Positions 35,376 through 46,189 of a stretch of DNA of 64,000 bases are shown piece after piece; the stretch's first letter is position 1, and each line of letters opens with the position of its first letter. The stretch lies in contig MU394064.1 in NCBI GenBank assembly GCA_022578605.1, forward strand, positions 248,001 through 312,000, given 5' to 3'. The position numbers were made by a program, and so were the translations under genes. Under the pieces are notes generated by a model. It ran no database searches. It was given only the letters and a program-made list of their open reading frames with translations, and was not told the DNA's origin. The DNA comes from Camillea tinctor (lineage: Eukaryota > Ascomycota > Sordariomycetes > Xylariales > Xylariaceae).

Positions 35376-36783
35376 CTACGTGCAACCTCTGAGCTCCCAC
35401 CGCTTGGGCCTTCACAACGATTGCCTGTACAGACGAGTTCATTAGTAGCTACCGACTACAACAGGCTTGTTATGCTGGAAGGTCGCGCTGCGCAGACCGA
35501 CACTCGAATTGCTACACAAGACCAACTCATTCTTGGTATGCAGCAGACAGTGGTTAGATTGGAAAAAGTTCTATCTACAATGTCAAGCAAAGGAGAATGA
35601 AGTTTCATGATTGTTATGAATCAACTCCATAGGTCAGATATGGAAGAGTATTTGGCAGGAATGATGAGAGGAGATCGGCGGTAAGGATGGTTTTGATATA
35701 TGTTTATTGTTACCTTTGTTTGAAAATGATTGAATTTGAACTAGTGGGTGTAATATATGTGGTATTAGTGTTGGGGGGTAGGTTGTGGGATGTAAGAATG
35801 ATGCTCTCGCTAACTCCAAGTAACCACTTGAATTTCCTAATATAGGGGGCTAAGCTTCACAAGTTCTACAATCTAGCATGCCATAGTATCTTTACACTCA
35901 CATGTGTATATAAGGTCATCCACTGTTAGGCTCACTAGCATTCCTTCCATTACTTTTTCTACATCTTCAATACAACACCAACACCACGATACTATGATAC
36001 AGCAGGACCCCTCCCACTTTTCCCCTCCTACAACACCATTTTTATCCAACGGCAGGACTCGGCGTTGACGCTTGCAACAATTGCCTCTCGGTAAGCTTGA
36101 GGACAATGCCTTCTGTTTAGGAAGGTGCTTGTTGGAGGGGGTTATAGGGGGAGATGAAGTGGAATCTAAAAATATCTACCTATGTAGGTATCTAGCCTAC
36201 ATATGTACAGTAGGTAACTTACCTGAAACTTACAACAGCCGCCACGCAATTCCCTTCTGCATCATCAAAAAAATCATTCTTCTAATAAGGGTTGAATACA
36301 GGGATTTGTTCAAGCTGAATGCTGACATGCATTTATTGAATTTAGAGGACCCAATCAACACCGGTCGTGTAGGCGTTCCCCCTAGGACCGAGATGTGACC
36401 TTCTAGTGATGTACCCATACGAATGCCTGCATGGCTCACTGCGGGCTACTGCGTATACGCGCCCATTATGGTTGTATTGACACACACACCTTTGGTGGAT
36501 AGAAATATGTTGTTGGTAACGGGTACCTTGAGAAGACCTTAATTCTCATTGGTGTCGTTTTAGTCTTCCCTTTCTTTTATCGTAATTATCTTCTCTTCAC
36601 CAAAAAAGAATGCCAGTGGAATATTTAGGGAGGTAGGAAATATCGAAATATCTTTTTTTTCCAATCCCACAGTCCTCCACATCTAGACAATGAAATATTC
36701 ACTAGTTAATGAATTGATATCAGTTGACCACGGCAGTGTAACTTTAATATATCTTTACCACCCTTACAACTTAAACTATCCCA
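35376..36783. other. intergenic; possible plus-strand coil fragment at 35440-35600
   Basis: A plus-strand frame ending at 35600 (TDYNRLVMLEGRAAQT... to VLSTMSSKGE) has a heptad-like pattern and could be the end of a broken gene, but it overlaps the NLR remnant at its 5' side and has no clear start, so I do not call it. The rest is the promoter side of the ankyrin/subtilase gene. Nothing else seen. Confidence 0.4.
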
Positions 36784-39700
36784 ATGAGAACGCCAATTGA
36801 CGAAAAGGTTGACTCCAATTTGTTTGGGGTCAACGACCTCAATCCCTCGAGGAAGGCAAATGGGAAGTACCAGGATAGCAAGACGCGGCGCGCGTTGAAT
36901 GACAAATGGAACAATCATGAACCAGACTGCTTGATCGAGGAACTGACGAGTCCACTGATACGAGTAGCCGTCAAACAGCTGAGAGATTCAGCTAAACCTG
37001 GAGACAAGACATCGCAAGCCCGCGAGGATATAACACGGTTTCTAGAGGGAGAAGAGAAGGAACATAGAATAGATGACTGCGTCCGTTGGCACTTGCTATC
37101 CACAATTGTTGGATGGTCTCACTTCAACAGAGACTCGGATGCGTTGCTAAGCATTGCCGAGATTATCTTAGAGAAAAGACCATACCTAGCCTTCGAATGC
37201 CCTTACAATCAGCCGGCCGAGGAATACTATACGAAGACTTGCGTCGATCCCAAAATGCACGTGCAAGACAAAGAGAAGAAAACCCCTTTTCATATTGCCG
37301 CTAAGCGTGGTATTTCTAAAGCTATTGGAATTATGATCTCGAATGGTAAGGGGTTTTACGGCAAAGCTCAACCCAACAGGGGGGAAACTCGCGAATTATG
37401 TGAGGTTGTTTGTGATTACGCTCTCGACTCGGGTGGTTATGATACAGCGCTAGAGCTAGCCACGAAAGCCGAAGACGGACATATCGACACTCTAAAAGAG
37501 CTTCTGAAAGTTGACGGAATCACAAGAAATGGAGAAAAACCCTTCAAAAACTCCCTGAATGAAGGCTGGGATGAGGTCGTGGAGATATTCGTGGAACATG
37601 ACGATCACCGCTTCGTGACGCGCGACAACATCATCCAAGCTATAGAAAAGATTGATGAACCAATAATGAGGCGAAATGATAGAACCAGATGCCTAGACCA
37701 AAAAGAGTCTAAGGAGTCCAGGGAGAAAATCGTCAGATATCTAGTCCAGGGGATCAAGCGACCAAACATATTCGACATCAAAGTTGCGGAGGCTATAATT
37801 CAGCGAGGCTTAATGACAGTATGGCAAGCCAAACCTGATAATGTCTTGGACAAGGACCTAGAATCCCGTTTGCTTCACTTAGCGGTGATGCACGGAAGGC
37901 CAAATTTCGTGGAATTGTTCGTCCGCCATTACCCTGACTCTGTGTCCATCCAAGAACAGATAATTTCAGGTACAGGAAAACAATTTCCACTCTGGTACAA
38001 CAACTACGCCCTGGATGAGAACAGCAAGCCTGTCTTACGGAAAGATTTCATGAATGAGGAACGAGCTAGAATTCGAACCGCAATTGTTACCAAGATGATC
38101 CATCACGTAAACAATATGGAGAGGCTTTCAGATATCTTTCACAAATCTAACGGTAAGGAAAAGGACATGAGAGTTTTAGTCTACATTCAAATCCATTATT
38201 CGCTCAATTATCTAACTAGCTAATCATGTTAATCATCTAGAGCCATGTAAGAAAACCTATCTTTATATCGAAATACATACTTTGGAGTTGTTGTTTCATC
38301 GATTTTTTTCCCGGCTCTTTAATAGGTCTAACCAATTTGTACTGGGCCCTTATGATCACATTTCCTTAGTAACACTTCTTATCTAGTCGGCGACCTCTGT
38401 TTCGATATATCACGGTTCAGCTCGGGCACTTATCGGGTATCGACGTTTGTTGATTCTTTGATCCTACATAGCGGGACCCAAAGACTGCTTTCGTACGAAC
38501 AGACTCTACGATACGCCGAGTTTCCGCCACTGGACATGATGGCAGGGGATAGGGAAACATTCAAGGAGAATTCCCACTTCAAACATGAGCATACTGATGT
38601 TTTCAAGGTCTTGAAATGGCTGCGTGAAAAAGGCGTAAGAAGTATTATTAAGCTCAAGGTCCCTGATCGACTCGTTAACCCTCATAACGACCAAAAAATA
38701 GCCGAGCATGTAAAAATGTTCGAAGTTGAGATTCTCGACTGGAAGATTCTTGATCTGTCAATATCCATCTTCAAAGACAAGGAGGTGAAAGATAGGATTC
38801 GGGAGCTACATCTTTACTCTAGCGGGAATCGGGCAGTAATCAGTCATTGGTTTAGTGACGAAGGGATCAAATCATTGAAGAAAGTAAGTCTCAACCTGAT
38901 ACTATTATACGAAAATTTAGTCCCATCACAAACTTGTATCAAAAAGCTGTTGCTTTTTACGTTTCGACTAAAAGCCATCGCTTATGAGACAATTCTAATG
39001 ACAACATGCTACATTATAGCTCGAAAGCCTGGAAATAAAAATTGTCCAGGTTCGTCTTCTCTCCCTTCTAATCAATGTTAACCTATAGCTAGTCATTCGG
39101 GTTAACGTGGATCACTTTTAGGAGACGTGTACCTTGGGACACCACAAGAGCGTAATCAACGAAGTTCGGGAAAGGCTAAACGAGCTCCGCGATATTTACC
39201 CTGATACCTTCAAGTCCAGAGCAGATCCAATAGCGTGGTATCCTACGCCAAGGACGGCTGATCCGAATGATATGTAAGTTTTGACCCATCTCTTAGACGT
39301 TACGGCAATCAATGTGAGGGCTAACAATTTTTAACTGGATTCAGAGCCCACCAGCTAGCACCGAGACTAGCTGGGTGGCTGCGGAATCTTGAAGTCCTGG
39401 TGAAAAAAAGAAAATCTTCGAAAGATCCGCCTTACACGCCCACGAAAGTTGCTATCCTTGACAACGGTATCCTAAGCGTCTCGCCAGTATCCTACGATGC
39501 TGCAAGTGACACGGCGGGTGAACACAGTAATGATGGCCAATCTGAGGATAGCAAGAGTGTCGTGTCGCGTATTCAGGAAGGTCGGTCCTTTGTGGATGAA
39601 GACTCCCGGTTCAGTCCCTGAATGTTCGCATCGGATCCTCATGGGACGCAAATGGCAAATTTAATATGTGCCATTGACCCCTTCTGCGAAATTTATGTGG

Positions 39701-40463
39701 CGAGAGTTGCCGAGGACTCATTTGGCATAACGTCTGAGAGAGTTGCAAAGGTATGTCTGGAGTTTTCAATCGCCTCTTTGTTATTTCGTAATTGCATATT
39801 GCTAACTGCTAGATCGAATTCCGTTCTATAAAGGCCATTGATTGGGCAAGATCAAAGGAGGTCGATGTGATTTCAATGAGCTTCGTTATCGGCGATTCCA
39901 ACGATAATCTGGTTCAGGCACTACGCAGGGCATCGGATGACGGCATCGTGATGACCTGCAGCACTCATGACGAGGGCTCGAGAATCATCAAAGCTTACCC
40001 TGCAGGCCACAAGTCGGACACTATGTCGATCATTGTACTAGCAGCTTGCGACGAGTACGGGAAGCTCCTTCGCAACATAGAAGACAGTAATGACTACGAC
40101 TATATGCTACAAGGTCAGGATGTAGCGGCCGGCATAGTTCCTTTCCTGAATTCCAAAGATACAATCTCGGGAAGCTCCGTGGCCACTGCCCTCGCTGCCG
40201 GCCTTTGCTCCCTGATCCTGACTTGCGATCGCTTCGCAAATCCCGGAAAGAAGTACGCTCCTGGGATCACAGATAAAGAAAGCCGTCTGGTTATGGTAAA
40301 ATATCATCTGGAATCCATGAAATCGAACGAGAAAAGCCGATTCGTGCTTCTAGAGAAATTCGGCAACATCGATGCGCCACGTATCGGACAAACCTTTCCA
40401 GACGTCTTCGGAGGACCCAGCGCCAAGAGCGTACTGCAGGAACGATTTAGAATGAAGGGATAA
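36784..40463 (+). pseudogene. ankyrin-repeat / subtilisin-like (S8) serine protease with one in-frame TGA
   Basis: Six exons: 36784-38152, 38387-38883, 39020-39049, 39122-39273, 39345-39750 and 39813-40463; 3105 nt, 1035 codons. The first intron may hide a tiny exon (acceptor at 38241, donor at 38248). Exon 1 carries ankyrin-like repeats (TPFHIAAKRG; DTALELATKAEDGHIDTLKELL; SRLLHLAVMHGRPNFVELF). The S8 domain has all three catalytic residues: Asp in VAILDNGI (about 722), His in DPHGTQMA (about 782) and Ser in SGSSVATA (about 940). A TGA at 39619-39621 (codon 775) lies between the Asp and His motifs, where I recall related proteins having Trp. The frame is otherwise intact, so the lesion is recent or an error. 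Such S8 domains occur in fungal NLR-like and intracellular defence proteins; no signal peptide is seen. Confidence 0.8.
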
Positions 40464-41354
40464 TGGCATGCCCCTTTAACGTGTCGTGTGCGGAAGCGAA
40501 GGTACGTACAATGCCCGTGGCAGATCCATGATTTCACGTATCAATACCTAGGTCATGTACTTAAGTAAGTACTGAAGGGGGTAAGTTGATAGATAGCAGG
40601 TGGGAAGAAGGGGTGTTGGCTGCTACACCATTTCTGAGAAACTCAAGAGCGTCGTGTGAACTTAGAGAGCGGTAAACTTCAAGCGCAGTGAGAGGTTTGA
40701 TAAGGCCGGACCCCTGGGCTGATTACAGTTTCGAGCTAGTGAGGATAGTTGTATTGTAGAGTTTCGAAAGAGGGGATTTATGTATAGATGACCAGCTTTT
40801 TTAGGATGTACACGATTTTTTCAAAGTGATCTATGCATTCAAAGAATTAAATGTCTATTTTGACGAGACTTCGAAATATTTACATCTGATGTCATTTGAC
40901 TTATAGCTTAACTAAGTCCCAACTATTCTTATCTAATCAGATCTAATCTAAGATGGGGTTTATTCAAGTGGCTGGTTTATAGGATTGGGGCTTGATGTGG
41001 CTGAACCACATGTAGTAGGAGTTTTTACTATTGTACATGAGAGTTGGAACTAGAACTCTGCCTCTCATATCTTCATTATAAAACATTTTTCATCCGAATA
41101 GCGCTGTATTAATATTAATACTTATTTCCACTATGAAAAATTAAAAAGGTGGGATTCCCATTGCCGTTCTTTACGATTTAGAGGGCAGAAGGCCTTGAGC
41201 ACTACCGAGTAGCAAAAGGGGTAAAATAATCCACTGTATCTTTACACATAATGTGAGGTGGTGAACCTAGACAGCCCCGATACTAAACATTAATGCCATA
41301 TATCCCTTCTGGGCAGAACACGAAGGCCTATTTGGTAGAGGCTCAGCACCGCAA
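40464..41354. other. intergenic between the subtilase gene and the Zn2Cys6 gene
   Basis: A/T-rich 3' flank of the subtilase gene, then the promoter side of the Zn2Cys6 gene. No coding sequence seen. Confidence 0.55.
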
Positions 41355-43471
41355 ATGGTCATCCCGGAACGCCAAGCCCGTAACCAGCCCGTAGCCATAG
41401 CTCCAGCTCCGGTCGGCGGGGCTACCGATCTTGGCGCCAAAGGAGGTCCGCCTCAGCATGTTATGCCATATGCTTGTCAAACCTGCGCGAAGCGGAAGGT
41501 AAAATGCGATAAGGCAATTCCAATATGTTCCAGTTGTCGCAAGAGCAAGATAGAGTGCACTTACCAAGCACCTCCGCCACGATGGCGGACACGGAAGTTG
41601 GCTAGCGATGTGCTCGAAAGGCTTGCTCGTTATGAGCGTATACTGCATCAGCATGGCTTGCTGGAGAAAAGTCAATTTGGAGAGGCCACTATATCAGAAC
41701 CAGTATCAATCAACTGGAACGAGCCGGAAGCGTTAAGAACGGGTAGGCTGCTGGCTGGCCAGGGCAGGTCGAGATACATAGACAGCAGTCTCTGGCATAC
41801 TATCGGAGATGATGGCATGCAGCATGTATCAGATGCCGAAGAAGAAGAGGAAGAGGAGGATCTAGTGTTCGCCGGAATAGATGAGGACTTTGCACTAGAT
41901 CCTCTAACTGGGGCTTTCATAGGTTCCCGGCGGGATCTCCTCCAGTATCATCCAACTCATGAGAAGGCCATGATACTGTGGGAGACCCACATCGAAAACG
42001 TAGAACCCCTATGCAAGATCCTTCATATCCCATCAACCACTAAAATGCTCGAGGCGAATTCATGGCAGCCTGGTATGGCGTCGAAAGTTGACGAGTGTTT
42101 GATGTTTGCCATATATCACTTCGCAGTTTTTTCCATGACGGAGGAGGAATGCGCCGCGAAGCTAGGACAGCCACGAGCTGTGCTGATGCAAAGATATCAC
42201 CTTGCAACCAGGCAAGCTCTTGTCAATGCGTCTTTCCTCCGGACTACAGAATTATCTATACTGCAAGCCCTGGTTTTATTCCTCATGCCTTGTAGGTACG
42301 CGTACGACTCGCACACATTCTGGATCCTGACGGGGGTAGCGGTCCGAATAGGGCAACGAATGGGGATCCACAAAGACGGGGAGAAGCTGGGATTGCCACC
42401 ATTTGATGATCAGATGAGACGACGGCTTTTTTACCAACTTCTGCCGCTCGACGGTGATGCCAGCCAAATGACGGGCACTGGTATCTCTATCATGCCGGAT
42501 GTCTGGAATACCCAGCGGCCGCTCAATATAAACGATGACCAGATCTGGCCCGGTATGACCGAAGCACCCGAGGAGCAAAAAGGGGGGACCGAGATGGTCT
42601 TCTGCCTTTCGCGCTCGTGCCTCGGCGAATTCTTCGCCGGGGCGCGAAGACGCGCCAACGGTGCAAACTCAGGCCTGCTCAAAGACTACCAAGACGCCGA
42701 GCTGCTCATCAGCGAGGCCGAGAACGAAGTGGAGGAGAAATACATTCGCTACTGCGACATCGTCAACCCGCTGCACTTCCTGACCATCGGCCTGGCTCGG
42801 TCGGGCATCACGGCCATGCGGCTGCGAGTCCGACTCCCCAGGGTCAGAGGCCCGAATGCCACCGATGCGGAGCAGAGGGAGGCGTTCGAGCTCGCGCAGA
42901 AGATCTTAGATACCGACACGACGGCGTACGCCCACGCGGGCCTGAAAAAGTACCGGTGGTACGTGAGGCCGTTCTTCCTGTGGGGCACGTGGGACGCGCT
43001 GATCTTCGTTTTGACTACGCTGTGGAAGAGGTGCAACCTGCTCTTAGCGCGGAAGCGGATATGTCCTGGGGGAAGGTGGAGCATATCTACTACAACCACG
43101 GGGAAATGCTGGAGTCGAAGAGGGCGCTGTATGTGGCGTTTGGGCGCCTCACTTTGAGAGCTTGGGATGCGCGCCCGCCTATCAGTGGCAGTGGCGGCAA
43201 ACCAGAGCCAGCTTTTATTACTAACTTACGCTCCCCGCGGAGGGCTAGTCCTAAGGTTCGGACGGAAGAGCAGAACCGCAACGTGCATGATCCTTTTTAC
43301 ACGGAAGAAAATCTGGTGTCGCAGGATGGCCAAGACTTAGTAAATGATGCCAATGCGTTAGGAACTATGCCATTGTTATACGACACGGGGATTGATACGG
43401 GCAATGATTTTGATTTGGACGCTGTGGACTGGATGTTCTGGGACCAGTTGATCCAAGATAATCAGGCATAA
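41355..43471 (+). CDS. Zn2Cys6 fungal transcription factor with a frameshift near the 3' end
   Basis: One intronless frame starts at ATG 41355. The binuclear zinc cluster is complete: C41-x2-C44-x6-C51-x6-C58-x2-C61-x6-C68, followed by a basic linker and a coil (LERLARYERILHQHGLL). A fungal_trans middle-homology region covers roughly residues 190-560 (KAMILWETHIENVEPLCKIL; RIGQRMGIHKDG; RRLFYQLL). The frame runs to RPFFLWGTWDALIFVLTTLWKRCNLL at about 43043; the expected continuation (SAEADMSWGKVEHIYYNHGE) is in another frame from 43046 and ends at 43471. So one base is lost or two gained at about 43044. If real, the first frame ends at 43157 with 37 unrelated residues (600 aa). It should be a nuclear regulator; the FAD monooxygenase downstream is a candidate target. 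Confidence 0.85.
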
Positions 43472-44203
43472 GGCGGTTTCTCATCGTGACATATAGGTTG
43501 GGCTGCTGTCGACCATACCCACGTTTAATCCCGGCGATCACACAAGCTGGAGGCTATTTGCTTTTTTTTTTCTTTTCTGGGCCGATACTTGATTTCAGGA
43601 TGATTATATCGCTGTGTAATTATAGAGTTGCTCTGAGCCTCTCAACTTCATCAGAGGACAGAATCACAGATTGTGTTCTCCTTCTAGCAGATGGCGGTGT
43701 TAGAGTATTGCTGTCCAAGAACTCCACTATTTAATCACAATTTCAGAAAACTACCTACATATAGACTAAAGTCAATGCGATAGAGAAATTAGCGAACTGC
43801 ATATCCATGGTTGAAGTCTCCTTAGTTGCGAGTGTTGAGTCATGATACTGCTTCTAGACTTACATCGTGGGAGCTGGCTTGTGATTGGTCGAAACCTCGG
43901 GCCCTGAGCGACCGAGGGGTCGGTCTTCCAGGACCCGGCACATGTCCGAGCTGTTCCTCCGCCGGGGTATGCCATATAAAACACCCTTCAGCCGACCAAT
44001 GGCAGGTAGACCATCTGCGGCTTGGCGGCACGGCTATAGTCATTGACAACTCCCATGTAAATGAGCATATCTCTCTGCCTAGCCCCTATCTACCTATATA
44101 ATTCGACTTGTTTCTCCTTTTTCTTCTACGCCGTAACTCATCTTTAAAATCTCGTATAATCCATATATCAGTATATTATGAGAGAGGAAGCGGCCAGCAT
44201 ACA
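43472..44203. other. intergenic between the Zn2Cys6 gene and the FAD monooxygenase
   Basis: Likely promoter of the monooxygenase. CCAAT-type boxes: ATTGG at about 43884 and CCAAT at about 43996. An inverted repeat with CCG-N6-CGG lies at 43910-43925. No coding sequence recognised. Confidence 0.5.
43910..43925. promoter_or_regulatory. inverted repeat with CCG-N6-CGG, candidate Zn2Cys6 binding site
   Basis: GACCGA-GGGG-TCGGTC: arms are exact reverse complements. Zn2Cys6 dimers bind paired CGG triplets; here the triplets are everted with six bases between them. It lies about 280 nt upstream of the monooxygenase ATG and about 440 nt beyond the end of the Zn2Cys6 gene. Binding is inferred only. 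Confidence 0.35.
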
Positions 44204-45469
44204 ATGTCTAAGTTAAGAGTTCTCGTCGTAGGCGCATCTATCGCAGGCCCGACTACGGCCTACTGGTTTGCCAGAGCCGGAGCAACCGTCACTGTCATTG
44301 AACGGTTCCCCCAACTACGCACCAACGGGCAAAACGTCGACATCCGCACGGCTGGTGTCACGGTGATGAGAAAAATGGCGGGGATGGAAGCGGCTGTAAA
44401 AGCGAAGATAACGCCGATGGATGGCATCAGTCTCGTCCGCGCCGACGGTTATTCGTATGGAACCATCACTGCCACCGGAGATCCCAATCAGCAATCTCTC
44501 GTCTCCGAGTACGAGATCTTCCGCGGCGACCTGGCCCAGATTCTCTTTGACATAACCAAGGACCACAAGAATATCAACTATGTCTTTGGCGAGCAGGTTG
44601 CTTCGATACACCAACACGAGCAGGACGATGGTCCTGTGACTGTCGAATTCGCCAACGGCTTCCCGACCGCGGAATTCGACTTGGTCGTCGCCGCGGATGG
44701 TTCGACCTCGCGAACGCGCGCGATAGGCCTGGGCTGCGGCGTCCGGGACCATGTGGTACCGACGAACACCTGGGCGGCGTACTTCACCATGCTCCCGGAC
44801 CTGCTAGAGGGCGGCAGAACAGGGCAGGCTTACAACGCCGTGGGCGGCCGTTTCATCGCCATAGGCCCCGATCCGACCGGAGTGAGCCGCATCGTGCTCA
44901 TGTGTACCCACCCGCGCGACGGCCGCGACGCCACGCAGCCGCTCCGCGAAGCCATGAAGCAAGGGGACGACGCGCTCAAGCACTTTGTGGCCCAGCACTT
45001 CAGGGGCGCAGGCTGGAAGGTCGACGAGATCCTCAAGGGCATGTTGGAAGCCAAAGACTTCTACGCAAGCGAGATCGTGCAGGTCAACCCCCCCAGCTTT
45101 CACAGGGGGCGTTTCGTGATGGTTGGCGACGCGGGCTACGCGACCGGGGCCGGCGGCACGGGCACGACCCTCGCTATCGCCGGCGCCTACGTGCTGGCGG
45201 GCGAGGTGGCGAAGCACAGGGGTGACCTGGCCGCGGGGCTACGGGGCTACGAGGAGACGATGCGGCCGATCGTCGAGGATATGCGGAAGGTCCCGGCGTT
45301 TCTACAGACCGTCCTTGCGCCGCAGACGGCGTGGGGCATTTGGCTGCGCAACACGATCTTTGCGTTCATCACGCGGACCAGACTGCTGCAGCTGTTCCAG
45401 AGGTTCTTCGCGAGCGCGTTCGCTAACGCGGATAAATATAAGCTCCCGGAATACGAGTGGGTAGAGTGA
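44204..45469 (+). CDS. FAD-dependent monooxygenase (PHBH/TetX-like)
   Basis: Intronless, 421 residues from MSKLRVLVVGASIAG. The open frame extends 32 codons upstream, but the dinucleotide fold starts at MSKLRV, so that ATG (44204) is chosen. Motifs: the FAD-binding GASIAGPTTAYWF near the N-terminus, a DG motif in VVAADGSTSRTR (middle) and the GD motif in VMVGDAGYATG (about residue 305). These define class A flavin monooxygenases, which use NAD(P)H and O2 to hydroxylate aromatic or other organic substrates. The C-terminal 60 residues (WGIWLRNTIFAFITRTRLL...) are hydrophobic and basic and may lie at a membrane. The substrate is unknown. The upstream regulator and the intervening CCG-N6-CGG site suggest, without proof, a regulator-enzyme pair. 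Confidence 0.92.
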   Translation: MSKLRVLVVGASIAGPTTAYWFARAGATVTVIERFPQLRTNGQNVDIRTAGVTVMRKMAGMEAAVKAKITPMDGISLVRADGYSYGTITATGDPNQQSLVSEYEIFRGDLAQILFDITKDHKNINYVFGEQVASIHQHEQDDGPVTVEFANGFPTAEFDLVVAADGSTSRTRAIGLGCGVRDHVVPTNTWAAYFTMLPDLLEGGRTGQAYNAVGGRFIAIGPDPTGVSRIVLMCTHPRDGRDATQPLREAMKQGDDALKHFVAQHFRGAGWKVDEILKGMLEAKDFYASEIVQVNPPSFHRGRFVMVGDAGYATGAGGTGTTLAIAGAYVLAGEVAKHRGDLAAGLRGYEETMRPIVEDMRKVPAFLQTVLAPQTAWGIWLRNTIFAFITRTRLLQLFQRFFASAFANADKYKLPEYEWVE

Positions 45470-46189
45470 AGTACTTGAGGAGCAACAGAAAGGGGACACG
45501 ATCTCGAGGATGAACAACACTCCACTCTTAAGAAAGACGAGGGAACATAGCCAAGCTCGATTTTTTGGCATGGAATGGTCTCGTTCACGGTAATACTAGA
45601 AATTAGAGGAAATCATAGGAATAAGACCGACTACATGTAACGGCGCTTGGTGTAAGGGACCGGGCTCGCATACTATTATTATATCTCTCCATTCAAAATT
45701 TTATTTTATTTTCTGTATGCTTAATTAACTAGTATTATATATACCTGAAGAATTTCATGGCTTGGTATGGTGAGAAATTGACCTCCGAAGACTATGGATC
45801 ACGATTCAAGAAAAATAACCTAGAACATCGTTATAGGGCGATACCGTCATTAACCGTGTTGATCGCAGCATGACGCCTTAAAAGATCAGCCATATGCATC
45901 TGAGTATACATAGGCTTACTTATTTTCTGACCACATTCCGCTGCAATTCGCAGACGTATAAGCCAGGCAGTTAGTAATGGCTGACCCCCAAAACGTCGAT
46001 CTTACCTAGCCAAAGCGAGGGGAGGCGTTGTGAGTTAACCCAATCGAGTGGTTGGAGGTTGACTAGGGAGATGGTCTCCTAGGGTTGAATCATATAAAAG
46101 CTATCCCCTCATTAACCCGACCCTTGACGTTTATCTAGCTCGAATGTTGTGATCCTTACCTGCAATTGCTCTTTTTCCCACAGTGAATC
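45470..46189. other. intergenic upstream of the CRAL-TRIO gene
   Basis: 3' flank of the monooxygenase, A/T-rich, then the promoter of the CRAL-TRIO gene with a TATA box. No coding sequence seen. Confidence 0.55.
46093..46100 (+). promoter_or_regulatory. TATA box of the CRAL-TRIO gene
   Basis: TATAAAAG about 90 nt upstream of the ATG at 46190, a usual distance in fungi. Confidence 0.45.

Noticed and set aside
35337..35600. Plus-strand coil-like ORF
   Set aside because: No ATG-led start of its own, overlaps the NLR remnant, and ends without neighbouring exons; too weak to call as a gene.
38242..38247. Six-base microexon in the ankyrin/subtilase gene
   Set aside because: Acceptor and donor flank it and it keeps phase, but a single intron fits as well; left as an option.
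28464..40463. Genetic-code reassignment of stop codons to Trp
   Set aside because: Other genes here use TGG for Trp throughout and end at TGA or TAG, and the affected codons are two TAG and one TGA.
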